64,000 nucleotides of DNA from NCBI GenBank assembly GCA_951230915.1, contig OX579636.1, positions 9,935,001-9,999,000 on the forward strand. Reading direction: 5' to 3'. The position numbers were made by a program, and so were the translations under genes. Origin of the DNA: Antitrichia curtipendula. Taxonomy: Eukaryota > Streptophyta > Bryopsida > Hypnales > Leucodontaceae. The notes under the pieces were generated by a model. The model searched no databases, had not been told where the DNA came from, and saw only the letters and a list, made by a program, of their open reading frames with translations. Positions 25,091 to 37,059 of the stretch are shown in pieces. Every line of letters starts with the position of its first letter. Position 1 is the stretch's first letter.

Positions 25091-27545
25091 TACCTTGCTT
25101 GCATTGAAAAAATTGTTTTTGGACACTATAAGTAATCTATTGATATTGAAATTCATGATTATAGGTGTAAATAAAATCATCCGAAAGCTCTTATGTTTAG
25201 TTCATATACATCTACAACAAACATCTGCAAAGATTGGCTTTTAATAAGGTTGCAATTAGATGGAGTTATTTCATTTAGCAATATGAGACCAAGTTTTTTT
25301 TAATGCTTAGTAATTAAAACTTGAGTTCACTAAGGATTTAGAAAGACTTCTATTGGACAATTGGCCTTGTAGAAAAGAAAAAAAGTAGAGGTCTGTTGTC
25401 CCATCCATTGTCAAGGCTTTTATTGAAGTTCCGCTTTTATGTACAACTAGAAAGTTTTACCATTAATTTTTTTATTTAAATTTAAAATATAGCTATTGGA
25501 TTGTACTGCAATGGAACTACATGGTAGTGGTTTTATAAAATTGTACATGGTATATTGTTGTATTTCAATCACAATTTTGGATTAGAAGAGGCTTTCATAT
25601 CTTTTTTTACAAAAGTAGGCTCTAAACCTCAATTTAGGAATCAATGTAATTGCATGCAATCATGCTTTGATGTCATTCCTTTAAAAATAAAAGTTGGAAA
25701 ATAATTCCAATGAAATTTAGAAACAAGAAAAATAGAAGGTAACATTCCATAAATTGTAGAAATTTTTTAATACTAACCCCTAATATATTGTAGTGATTTT
25801 CGGCAAAAAAATCCTTTAAAATACTCTCTCTCTCTCTCAAAGCAAGGCTAATATATTCACAAGTTCTTATTTTTCAATGAATCCAAATGTTGGATCTTGT
25901 ACTTGACTTGTTCAAGTATATCTTCATAAAGTTTTAGGGTGGAACTTTTCAAAAGTTGGGAATTGAATATGAATTGCATCATCAAAAACCTATTCGAGAT
26001 TTTGAGCCTCCAATCAGTAGTTATAGACAAAATTCAGAGAGGGTTTGAAAATGTAAAAGAAAAAGGTCCCTTCCAACCCCTTTCTCAAATTTCCTCATAA
26101 CTTTTGATTGGTGGTTCAAAAGCTCAAAAAGATTTTTGGTAATGAAATTTAACTTGATTTACTAACTTCTTTTAGTTCAAAGTTTAAGAAAAAAGAAGTT
26201 ATTCTACTATGCCTAAATGAGGTCTAAAATTCTACTTCAAATACAATTCCTACTTTTGACTTAATTATGAGCGGTTGAACCCCTACTCATTCAAATTAAT
26301 ATATCCCACATGGGTTGTTTTACCTCCTATCATCCATATGAATAGCTTGTCTTCTCCATTAGAAATATAAAATGAAATTGGATTATGTATCAATGTGAGG
26401 TTCTAACTCAAATCAATATGATGAACTAAGAGTTATATCTTCATTAATGTAAACAATAGTAACATATTGTAGGTTCTGTAGAGTAGCATCTTTGCTACAG
26501 TCATGATTGTTGAGCATGGAAAAGAGAATGACATATGAGGGGGAGTCCATTCAATCATATTTGTCATAGAAAATAATATTTTATTGAAGTTAGAATTCTA
26601 CTGAGATTAAGTTTCTTGTCCGGAAGATTGAGACTAGTCAAGATTCTTGACTTACGAAGAAATCCCCTTATAAAAAATGTTGTCCATGTCATTTTTTCAT
26701 CCATGCTTGAAGTTCTCCGCCGGACAAGTCTTGGTCATAGTCTAAATCCAATCTAATGAAGAACAAAATTTGCTCCAATCATATTGCTCCATTTCCCTAT
26801 AATTCTTGAATGGTGCACTTCTCCACTGTAGTCTTTACACCATGCTTGTGTCATCCAATGTTTGATTGAGTGACCCCATGATACGCATTTTGGATCCGAA
26901 TTGGAGGATTTTGTGAGGAATTTAGTCTAAGAGATTACCATAACCTTCTAAAATATATATTAGGAGGATTTTGGGATTTTTAGAACACACATTTGGGTGA
27001 ATTAAGGGTGCCCTTTTTTACATTTAATTAAAAAATTATCCAAAAATCATTGTAAGTTGGAGTCTAATGCTTGAAAGGCATCTAAATTTAGAGACCCATA
27101 TACTCACCACCAGCCAACTCTAGGAATTATTTTGCCTTTATAGGTTCCAGACTAGATCATACCAAGGCAGTGCAAGACTTTGAAGCCAATGTTTTCCACT
27201 TTCAATGCTATTGTATTGTGTTTTTGCAGAGAACGAAAAAATTTATTGCCATTCTTTCTTGATTTTAATAGGAGTCCACCATAGAATCTCATTCAAAAGA
27301 CTTGCAAAGTTAACTAGTGAGATCATATGCACAAAATGTCAATATCATCATATTGACGAAAATCCACTACTTTCACACTTTTTTAAAGGCACAATTTGAA
27401 ATGTAAATTTGTCCTACTATACTTGTCTTACTTTGAAAAACCTAAACCCCTAAGTACCTAAATTTTTTCAAGTGTGTTTTCCTATGAAAAAAGAGCATGG
27501 GCTTGTAATAAAGCAATTTTTATTCTTTTCCAAAATCTCACCTTA
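25091..27545. other. AT-rich spacer, no gene seen
   Basis: No supported gene or bounded element. A short CT run is at 25826-25838. Confidence 0.4.
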
Positions 27546-27549
27546 TTAA

Positions 27550-28479
27550 CCCCTAAAGGACCAAGTTGCGTTTTTTGGCAATATAGAAATTTAGGGCAGG
27601 TACGTGTAACTAGAGAGTTCTATATTTTTGGCCCAAATTTTAAAAGAAGGTGGGGATAAGGAATATCTTTCATGTGCACTAAAATTCAAGACATTTGGAA
27701 ATATGGTCAAAAGTTATGGCCTATTATGTAGTTTGTTTTCCAACTCGGATAGTCTAGACAAATAAATAAAAATCACTTTTTGTATAAACAAAAATTTGAA
27801 ATTGATTTTCTAGAGTTATATATACATGGAAAGCTTTGAATCATTCCGTTTTGATCAATGAGTCAAAATTAATGAGGAGTTTTAATTTGTGGGTAGTTAT
27901 GGATTCTCTACTCTTAAAATAAACTTTGAAGTCTTATATTTTACTCAATTTTCAATATTTTTTGAAAAAAACAAAATCATAAGATGTAGATTTTTTATTA
28001 CAACATTGAAACCATTGAAATTGAAATTTTAATTCCATAACTAAACTTTTAACAATTTAGTATTTTGAAATATTCTCTCCTTTTTTCTACATACTCTTTT
28101 TTTCCTATATGTTGTACAATTCCAAATGATCTCAAAATTTTCAAGCATGTAGCCAATTTGCCTTGAAACCAAAGAATTGCCACAGTTCTGGAATTATTTT
28201 TCTTACAAATGTAACCTTGTGAAGTGCAGTTGCTCTGTTTTTCATAGGGCTAAAAACGATGCCAAAAAAAAGAATTTTGTCACTTCAAATGCTAATATCT
28301 TGCAATATTTTGGGTGGAAATTTCTGAAATTTTTTCCACATCTTCTCAAACTAGTGTACTACAAGATCCTATAGTTACAAGTGTCCAAACATGTTGTTTT
28401 TTCTAAAATTTGATACTTGTATTAGTAATGGCAGTTTTTGAGCAGTTTTGGTGATAACATAGTCAAGGAACTTTAGGGG
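27550..28479 (+). mobile_element. piggyBac-like MITE, subfamily A, copy 3
   Basis: 930 bp, flanked by TTAA at 27546-27549 and 28480-28483. The ends are CCCCTAAAGGACCAAG and, reverse complemented, CCCCTAAAGTTCC. The interior matches copies 1 and 2 along its length. Confidence 0.9.
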
Positions 28480-28483
28480 TTAA

Positions 28484-29650
28484 TAGATGTTTAAAGAGCT
28501 TGCTTAATAGTGTGTATACTAGTTTTAAATTTGAAATAACATGAGAGTTGTAAAAATATAACAAGAGAAATATATATATCCTATTTTTAGTATATTGTCC
28601 CTCCTTACAATGTTTGAAAAATTTGCATATAAGAGTTTTTTGGAATTGGAGGTGACAAGTGTTTTTGGGATTGAAGGTGACAAGAGTTTTTTGGGATTGG
28701 AGGTGACAAGATCAAATACTTGTGTCAATACACTAAAATGCACTTCCAAAAAACTTAAATTCAAATGAAGGACTATCAAACTCATTACACAATCCACCTT
28801 GCAATTGTTAAAATGCACTTTCTTTTGATAAATAAAAATTGCAAATAACTCCAAATCAACACTTGCATGTTTAAATTTTCAATGGTGAAAATCATGAAAA
28901 CAGTGTATTCTTCCATTGGGACCATTTTCAATATAAATGGATAAGTATAATTTTTTAGATTTCAAATCAAGTGAAATTGGCAAGCTTTACTCTTTCATTC
29001 ATGGTACATATATGCCTTTGAGGACCTCTCAAAAATAAAAATAAATTATTTTTTTGCAGTGAAAAATAAAAACTTCCAATAGCTAACTTTCAATACTAAG
29101 CGTATAAAGTTTTAGAACAGTCACAAGAATAGAACTACCCACAAACAAATAAGCTGAAATTTTGGATCGACCATATATGGTTGCTAAGGTAGTTAGGGAT
29201 TAAATAGATGTATGTCAAAATTTTGGATGTGCCAATTAAACAAATTCGACATAATAAATAGATTTTCAAGGCCTTAGAATGATACCTGTCTAAAGTTTTT
29301 GGCAAGCAACAACGATGGGTATCCTTCCATTATAGATCGCAAGCCTTTACAGCGGGAAGTTTACAGGCAAACTTGTTGCAACAAAATTCTAGTTCTTCAT
29401 CAATTGATTGTTTCAATCAAGCTTGTTGGCTTTGATTCCCTCGGAGAATCAAGAAAGCTATTATGTTTGCAATGTTCTTTGCATTGATGGTTTTTTTAAT
29501 TTATCCAATTTGGAAGTTGAGTGAAAGAAAAGAAGATCCTCTCCCTACTCCAAGACATTTCCAAGATACACATTGAATGTTGAAGGTTGCATATACATGT
29601 GGTTTTATTGTTCAAATACAATATTAAATACATTGCCATACTAGACATTT
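28484..29650. other. AT-rich spacer, no gene seen
   Basis: No supported gene. A degenerate tandem motif of the form GTTTTTTGGGATTGGAGGTGACAAG occurs three times at 28635-28712. The last part, up to 29650, should contain the 3' end of the minus-strand membrane-protein transcript. Confidence 0.4.
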
Positions 29651-30940
29651 CTAGCCTATGAAAGGGATCAATTGGGAAACATTGAGAAGCTCAGCTCGGA
29701 CATTAAAGTGTTCAGACTTCCAATAAACTATTGTTACTACAAAGGCCCAAGTATAAGCAACTATCAATAATAGTATACCAAACACCCATGCTTTATAATT
29801 GTTTGTAACAATACCAATTATTGATAAGATAGATGCAACTACAAAAATAATCAAAGGAAATACTACAAGGGGGCTCGAAACTTTGGAAAGAGTAACAATG
29901 AAGTAAACAACTATTCCACCTAAGCACATCCATACCACACCTAGCACAAAAAACGACCATTGTTCCATCCACTGATCTCCTGACATATGTCGTTCTTTCA
30001 CAAGAACCATTTTTTCAAGCAACTTTTCCTCTCGCCTTATGTTTATATAGATTACTAATGGTCGATGACAAGGATTAAAAAAACTAAAAACACTAACCTC
30101 CATCAACAAAATAAAATTCAAGATCAATCCAACCACTTCAAGCGGCGCCACCGGCAAGTCTTTCCCCACTCAAAAAAGAACTGCATAAATGTATCCAAGT
30201 GCTTGGATTGCAAGAGCAATCATAGCAAACCCGGAATTGCCACGCAAGAATTTCAACTCGTCATAGTTTGGCATTACCTCCGCCAACATCAATGCTGTCT
30301 TCCCTGCGAATGAGAGTTCCTTGCGTTCATAAAGAACATTTTGAGCAACTTCTCCAATGACCATGGCCTCCGACTCATCCTCCACAGATTCGTCATCCCA
30401 CCATAGCCACTGTTCTGTAAGCAAAGGTGATTCTTCCTCTATGTACACAACAATCTGACAGCAAAAAAGAATTCGTCCTTGGGACTTTGAGAATGGAGAC
30501 ACCCATGACCAGAGCATCTTCAGATGACCATACCAGCGACGGATTGCGAGAGGTTGATAAAAATTCCCGCATAATTTGTTGTATCTCCAAATCAAAACTG
30601 CACTTTGAAGTGACTCAAGAATGAATATCCAAAGGCCAACCACTGGTGCAAATGCAGCCAGAAACAGAATTAAAACCTTGCCTCCTCTATCCCCCTCACC
30701 ATGTTTCTCAGTGCCCCAAACTGCCACAGTGCAGGCAAGCAGAGTGACAAGAAAGCCCCAAATGACGTCTGATAAAGGCCGCAGGCATCCAGAGTCTTCC
30801 CCAGGAGCAGGAGCAGCAGCGGCGATGGGCTCCGTGGCCGGTGCAGCACCCACGACCACGCCCAGCCACGCACCCAGACTCACCGTCGCCATCACCACCC
30901 TCGCAACGTGATGGGGCACTCCAAACATCCTGTCGGCCAT
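29651..30940 (-). CDS. Multi-pass membrane protein, reading frame broken by an in-frame TGA
   Basis: The frame opens at ATG 30940 and runs 256 codons to TGA at 30172-30170. It then continues in the same frame for 172 more codons to TAG at 29653-29651. Hydrophobic segments lie at residues about 12-34, 57-77, 88-109 and 236-256 before the TGA. Four more lie after it (about residues 267-288, 327-349, 357-378 and 384-407). The highly charged stretch at 168-195 is probably a loop. The membrane-rich sequence on both sides, and the run KDLPVAPLEVVG right after the stop, argue that this was one protein. The context TTTTTTGAGTGGGG offers no plausible GT-AG intron to remove the stop. CGA-to-TGA is a common decay route, so it may be a recent pseudogene, or the protein may end at residue 256. 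I do not recognise the family and assign no function. Confidence 0.65.
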
Positions 30941-31586
30941 GATGGCCCGAGCTCCGAACGCAAACCCCGTCGTCCCAAATCAATGAAGATCACCAAGCAA
31001 GACACCCGCAGATCGGTGACGTCCGCTGATCAGGACTTCAGCAGATACGGAGGTGGCGGATGAGGAGAGAGACCGGTAGCTAACGAATCTTAATTAAGCT
31101 TCAGACGAGGTCACGGTCCGAGAACTCCAAACGACCAACATCAATCAGGCACAAGTAGCTGCGACAACAGAAACAAAACTCTGGAACCACCCGACCAACA
31201 AGCTAAGAAGTTGCTAATGTTCTGCACTCAGAAGAACTTGAGAGTACCCGTCCATTTCTAGTGCCAACTTGAAGGGAACTAGATTGGTGGCGGTGAACCA
31301 CAGGATCCGTATATGGGAATAGTAGAGCAGGAGAAATATGGTAAATATGGTAAATTGGTAAGCCGTCGAGTCCCACCGTCCCATGTGCCAAAGCGAGATG
31401 CTTTCATTTAATACTGAATGTGCTGATTGTGCTCCAGTGAGTTTAGTCGGTAAGAGCGGATAGACCGGACTAATTGATTACTCCGTATCAAAGTCAAGGA
31501 CTGCCGATAACCTAGTCGCCTAACATTAGAGTTCTGTCGGAGGTGGAAATTGAAGTCAATTCCATCAGTTTATTCAATGCAATAAC
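30941..31586. other. Upstream region of the membrane-protein gene
   Basis: Presumed 5' UTR and promoter side of the minus-strand gene ending at 30940. It is GC-richer than the spacer, and no unambiguous TATA box or other site was identified. Confidence 0.35.
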
Positions 31587-32029
31587 TAAGAGCATCCCCA
31601 CCCGTCTGGCAAATTGGATGACTAGTCCATCGTGGCTGGCAAAACTGCCCCACCCGCCTGGCAAACCGGATGGCTGGTTAAGCGGCCGGGCCTCCCAGGC
31701 GCCTCCGGCTTGCAAATGGGGGTCGTTTTGCCAGCCACGCCCCGGCCTGCAAAATCACAAACGACAAACTCATCGCAACACACTGCGGTTCTTCGCGCCA
31801 ATCGCGAGGCACCTCCTTTCATCTGATTTTTTACTGCGGCTCACTCAATTTCACCTGCGCACATCCTTTTACCACCTCCGTCCCTCTTGCCGGCAAGACA
31901 AGGTCTTCGAAGCTCCCACGGTTAGTTTGCAAACTAGGTCAGTTTGTTAATTTGGTCAGTTAAGGTTAATTAGGTGCATTTGTTTTGAACTGACTAACCA
32001 ATTAAAATTCTTGAATATGGTTATCGAAC

Positions 32030-32338
32030 AAATTGCATTTGGCCACAACGGAGAGAACACCAAGCACAGACAAAACTCAACAGTCGAATGACTTCCGAAT
32101 GCGCCGCTTTGAAAACCTGAATGGAAGCCCAATGAAACGGGTGAGAAATTGACTCTTCTAATTCCAACAGGTTTTTGCACTCCCATTGATTAAATATCTC
32201 ATCATGATACTTCTCACAAGCAAGCATTGTTCCAAGTCTTCCAAATGATCTGATGAACTTGAAATCCAGGGACAACATGAATCCACTAGTTGAATCTACA
32301 ACCAGAATTTTAGAACGCCCTACTGTTGGGGTCTCCAC
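32030..32338 (-). pseudogene. Fragment resembling the C-terminal part of the gene at 57519-58424
   Basis: The minus-strand frame contains FKAAHSEVIRLLSFVC, which matches FSKAAHSKVVRVLCCVSC of the gene at 57519-58424. At DNA level about 90 bp, roughly 32045-32135, aligns closely (for example CGAATGCGCCGC followed by AATGGAAGCC in both). The upstream residues (DFKFIRSFGRLGTMLACEKY) are less clearly related, so this may come from a paralogue of that gene. There is no proper start or full domain. It lies just inside the left end of the Harbinger element, so capture by the element is plausible. This is inference from the DNA match and position. Confidence 0.7.
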
Positions 32339-32790
32339 AATCCGTTGGCCCCTGTTTGTTTCTGAGCTTGCAGATTTCTTTATAGTTACTGTATACCTTC
32401 ATTTGCATAGATTGGCACTCTATTTGTAGCTGGCCCAGCTTCTTAATCAATGATGGCAGTAAAGTCGACATATTTCACCACATTGCTTTCGAAGTCAAAA
32501 CTGTCTAGTAATGCGGTCACCTTACAGAAATGCACCTACTTAAGCTTAACTGACCTCCGAATCAGATGTACACCATTGTAAAGTCGGGTCATATTTCTAG
32601 CAAGTTAAATAACTTGATGCTTGCTGAGTACTGGAGTGATCGAGCTTAACTGACCTCAAACTATTAAGCTCACTCACTTCAAACTATCTGAATACGCTAC
32701 TTCGGACGTCATACTTCCAACGCCATAAGCTGACAATTGTTGTTGCCATGGATTGGCCTTATTCTCAGACTGTGCCACTAGCATTTGGAA

Positions 32791-33487
32791 GACTATGTTT
32801 TCACCAAAACCGCTCTAAATTTTTTATTTCTAATACAAGTACCAAATATTATAAAACAAACATTTTTGGAATAATGTAACCATAGGATCTTTTATTAAAC
32901 TAGTTTGAGAGGTTGTATAAAAAATTTCAAAAAATTTCACCGCGTGGATTGCAAGATAATAGCATTTGAGTTGACAAAGATCTTTTTTTGGTCCCCGCGA
33001 AAATCTGGGCAGCTGCACTTCACAAGGTCACATTGGTATGAAAAAATGTCCAAAACGGTGGTTACTCTTTGGATTATTCTTCAAAGCAAGTTGTCTATAT
33101 GCTTGAAAATTTTCGGATCATTAGGAATTGTAAATCATATAGGAGAAATTAGTAAGTAGAAAGAGGTAGAGAATGATTCAAAACACTAAATTATTAAGAA
33201 TTTTAATATGGAATAGAAAAATGCCAATCCCAACCATTTTAATGTTGTAATAAACAATCTTCACACAATATATATATATATATTTTTTTTCAAAAATATT
33301 GAGAATTGATTTAAATAAAGGACTTCAAAGTTTATTTTAGAGTATAAACTCCATAACTACCCTCAAACTAAAACTCCTCATAACTTTCATCTTATTGATC
33401 AAAATTGAATGGTTCAAAGCTTCCCACATATATAGAAATGTAAAGAACCAATTTCAAATTTTTATTTTAAAAAAGAATGATTTTTGA
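32791..33487 (-). mobile_element. piggyBac-like MITE, subfamily A, copy 4, truncated at both ends
   Basis: It begins inside the element (GACTATGTTTTCACCAAAAC), lacking the CCCCTAAAGG terminus, and runs parallel to copy 2 as far as the T/A-rich segment near 33470. There it fuses with the Harbinger transposase sequence. About 230 bp of one end are missing. A (TA)n tract and T-run are inside at 33269-33290. Confidence 0.8.
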
Positions 33488-34250
33488 ATATGTTTGCATG
33501 GCGTCCAGTACATCCATGGAAGCCTTAAAATTGTTTGTGAAAGCAATCCAAGCAGTTTATGAGAGCACATACCTAAGACAACCAACCAAAGAAGATATTG
33601 AAAAACAACTACGAATTAACGAGGCACGAGGTTGGCCTGGTACGTTTGCGTCATTGGATTGCATGCACTACGAGTGGAAGAACTGTCCTATTGCATGGAA
33701 GGGTGCATTTCAAGGTAAAGATGGCAACAACTTTATAATATTGGAAGCAATTGCAGATAAGAGTTTGTGGATATGGCATGCCTATTTTGGATTACCTGGA
33801 TCCAATAATGACCTTAATGTTTTACATTGGAGTCCATTGGTTTCAAACTTTTTGAGGGGAGAATCTCAAGGTATGAGTTTCGAAGTGAATGGTCATCAGT
33901 ATCCACAATATTATCTCCTAATAGATGGAATCTATCCCAAGTGGAATATATTTGTCCACACCATCCACAACCCCTAAGGAGAAAAACAACAACATTTTGC
34001 AAAGATGCAAAAAGCTACCCGCAAAGATGTGGAGCGTTGTTTTGGAGTTCTACAAGCAAGATGGGCTATAGTTCAGAATTCAAGTCGACAATGGGATTTA
34101 GGTACCATAAATGATATTTTAATGGCATGTGTCATCATGCATAATATAATAATTGAAGATGAAAGAGACCAAGACTTAGAGCCACTTAATCCATCTGTTG
34201 ACATGCCACCATTAAGACGTGGATTAATGTTTGAAGATTTTTTACATTGA
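33477..34250 (+). pseudogene. Harbinger transposase (plant transposon protein family), 5'-truncated, nonsense mutation
   Basis: The frame covers the nuclease half of the family, from about FEYVCMASSTSMEALKLF to the end. D61 in SLDCMH, D112 in GSNNDLN and E186 in RKDVERCFGVLQARW match the DDE residues (numbers count from 33477). A TAA at 33975-33977 follows HTIHNP in an otherwise continuous frame; a CAA codon (Gln) is usual at such a place in relatives, so a single C-to-T change explains it. The N-terminal helix-turn-helix part is missing, replaced by the truncated MITE just upstream. The frame ends at TGA 34248-34250. It differs clearly from the ALP1-like gene at 2455-5774, so the window holds two separate Harbinger lineages. 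Confidence 0.9.
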
Positions 34251-34575
34251 AGTGAAACAATGCACGATGAAAATAAGCACTATACACTTAGAAATGACCT
34301 CATTGAACATTTGTGGGCATTAAAAGGAAGTTCTTAGGACTTGAGATACATGTTAATGTCATAATAGTGTTAAGGCAAAGTTGCATTGCAATCATCTCAT
34401 TAATTTTAGTTATGCAAATATGATGACATTGTTATAAAAAAAACCATATATGAACTATACTTTTATTTTCCATGGCATTTGTAAACATCAGTGAATACAC
34501 TCATTCAAAACTTGATGAAGACTTAATTTTTTGTTAATCTTGATTTTTTCACGTTGTCAAAAAATGTTCCTTTAA

Positions 34576-35521
34576 CCCCTAAACGCCCAAACCGCGTTTT
34601 CACCGCAACATAGCAATTTTGGGCAGATCACTACGAATGGAGGGTTTGTTTTTTTTCTTTGAAGTTTTCACAAAACATTTTTTGGAGGAGTAGCTTTAAG
34701 GCCCAACAATTTTCATAGCTTTTGACCTTGAAATAAAAAAGTTATGGTATGATATGTTGTTTTCATTGCTTAATGGCCAGTCTGGGCAAAAAAGAACTTC
34801 TTGAAAAATCACCGTTTTTTTTAAATTAAAAATTGAAATTGGTTCTCTAGATCTGTATAGACATGGAAAGCTTTTAACCATTCCATTTGGATTAATGAGA
34901 CGAAAGTTATGGGAGTTTTAGTTTGTAGGTAGTTTGTGAATAGTTATGGATTTTTTACTCTGAAATAAACTTTGAAGTCCTTTATTTAACTCAATTTTCA
35001 ATATTTTTGAATTTTTTTGCAAGAAATGGGTGTAGATTGTTTATCACAACATTCCAAGCATTGGGATTGGAATGTTTCAATTCCATAAATAATTTATTAA
35101 CATTTTGGTGTTTTGAATCATTTTATACTTCTTTTTGCTTACTATTTTTTTCCTATATCATCTAAAACTCCAAATGATCTGAAATTCTTCAAGCATGTAG
35201 CCAACTTGACTTGCAGAATGAGTCCAAAGAGTAACCAACATTTTGAATATTTTTTTAATATAAGTATGACCTTCTAAAGTGCAGCTGCCTGTTTTTTTGT
35301 TGGGTCAAAAGAAGGATTTTTGTCATTACAAACACTAATATCTTGCAATCTAAAAGGTAGATAATTCTGAAATTTGTTCTACATCTTTTCAGACCATTTG
35401 ACTACAAAATCCTATGGCTACATGTGTCCAAAAATGATTTATTTCAAAAATTTGGGTCTTGTACTAGAAATGGCAGTTTTAGAGCGTTTTCGGTGAACAA
35501 AAAGTCACATACATTTAGGGA
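34576..35521 (+). mobile_element. piggyBac-like MITE, subfamily A, copy 5, nested in the Harbinger element
   Basis: 946 bp. The left end is CCCCTAAACGCCCAAACCGC after TTAA at 34572-34575. The right end is degraded: ATTTAGGGA followed by TGAA (35522-35525) where TTAA is expected. The interior aligns with the other A copies. The left terminus is intermediate between the MITE ends and the end of the transposase-bearing element at 49988. Confidence 0.85.
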
Positions 35522-36150
35522 TGAACCCTTAAAGGACACTACCACCAAATAATGTTGATCTTCATGACTTCATTATTCAATGTTGAAACAAAGAATGCAC
35601 CTATTGACCCAATATTTGAAGCATTTTGGTGACTAACTTAGTTGCGAGGGGCCGCGTCCTTTTCACATCTCACATCTTATGCACTATAATGTATGACTAC
35701 TTTGAAAATGACCCTCACTTGCTCAAAATGTTTAGGTTTATTACTTGACAATTTTTAAATTATCATAACCTTTGGACTTTTCCAAGTGCATGACTATATT
35801 CATATTCTGTTATTCTAGAATTTCAAAAGCTTCAATACTTCCAAAAATCAAATAATTAAATAATCACATCACTTCAAAACCTTGGTAGCAAATTCATTAA
35901 GTAACTCAGTTACATATTGCATTCTTAATACAAAACATTTGTACAGAAATTTCACCCCCCGCATCTGTTTTTTACCTGTTCGGTGGTCGTTTTGCCAGCC
36001 AGCCTTCAGACGGGTGGGTCTCCTCCCCCAGCCCGGCTTGCAAACTGGATGGCCGGGCATTATGCCAGCCACGACCCGGCCTGCATTTTGCAAGCCGGGT
36101 GGGGATGCTCTAAGAGACGTTATGTACCCCAAACGAGTAATTCACGCGAC

Positions 36151-37050
36151 CTGACCCCACCTCATCCCGACTGCCAGGACAAAGGCTGGCCAAGCTACTG
36201 TTCACCGCTTCACAGCGCTCCGCTCATACCCGCTCGACCTCTGGCACACACGGCAATCTAAAGTAACTCGGAAGCTTACAAGATGTTGTCGTCTTATCTA
36301 CGAGACTGATCTTTTCGTGTGAAGTCGTCTTGCAGCCGGGTCTTCCTGTCAATGTTGAACACATTTTGTGCGCTCCAACTCGGCTCCTCAGACTGTGAGG
36401 TCTGCTTCAGGAGGGGGAAGGAGCGAGAGTGAAACCGCGTTTCGCCATGGACCGTGAAGATGGAAGTTCGAGCCCCCACTTGCAACCGGCACGCACCTTC
36501 TCCCAGGTTAGTGACATCAGCCCTCGCTGTGGATTTCTTTGAAACTTTTGAATCTGAACTCACATTAGAGAAAAAAAATGAGGTATCAAGAGGGTTGTCA
36601 GAAATTGATCAAATCAATTTATCAATAAAAAATAAGCAACTTGACAAATTTAGGCGCAGTGCATTGTCAGCTTGTATGAATTTCACGATGGATGTCAAGA
36701 CTCAAAAATGAGGGTGTAACAAAGATATGTTTAATAATCAACAGCATTAGATAACACAACAATTAATTGACAAATGAAACAAACAAAGCCAAATGAAGTA
36801 GCTTTTGCAACTAATTTCAAAAAAATATTAGAAAGACTAATGATTTTGAACTAACTTCACAAGCCACTTAATTTAGTGCAATTGACGTGGAGAAGGAGAG
36901 CTATTTATACAAGTGGGTTAGTAGTAGATAAAACAATCCATGTAGGATATGAGCAGAGTGCCCCGAGGCAGGTATGAGCAGAGTGCCGCTGAGGACAGCT
37001 TGGTGGTAAGCCTTTGTGCGGGCAGCGACGAAGCCGGGATGAGGTGAGGC
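36151..37050. mobile_element. Possible ~0.9-kb element with ~95-bp imperfect inverted repeats
   Basis: The arm at 36151-36245 (CACCTCATCCCGACTGCC, ACAAAGGCT, CGCTCATACCCGCTCG) is the imperfect reverse complement of 36950-37050 (CGGGATGAGGTGAGG, AGCCTTTGT, GGTATGAGCAGAGTGCC). The arms are GC-rich and the interior is AT-rich. It starts 38 bp after the Harbinger duplication. A clear target duplication was not found. Confidence 0.5.
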
Positions 37051-37059
37051 CCAAAATCC

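Larger units (their letters stand above)
31590..36110 (+). mobile_element. Harbinger element, 4.5 kb, decayed, carrying a gene fragment
   Basis: The left terminus is GAGCATCCCCACCCG and the right terminus is its exact reverse complement. Both are flanked by TAA (31587-31589 and 36111-36113), the three-base duplication of PIF/Harbinger elements. GC-rich subterminal regions rich in GGCTTGCAAA/GGCTGGCAAAA motifs extend about 170 bp inward at each end. The interior holds, in order, a fragment resembling the gene at 57519-58424, a truncated piggyBac-like MITE, a Harbinger transposase broken by a stop, and a full-length piggyBac-like MITE. It cannot be autonomous now. Confidence 0.88.

Noticed and set aside
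17772..28374. Several short frames (near 17824, 18224, 21955, 28177) that resemble each other
   Set aside because: They all fall inside copies of the piggyBac-like MITE and resemble each other only because the element is repeated.
30170..30200. The TGA in the membrane-protein frame as a site corrected by U-to-C RNA editing
   Set aside because: That editing is known from plant organelles; this is nuclear DNA with spliced genes and transposons.
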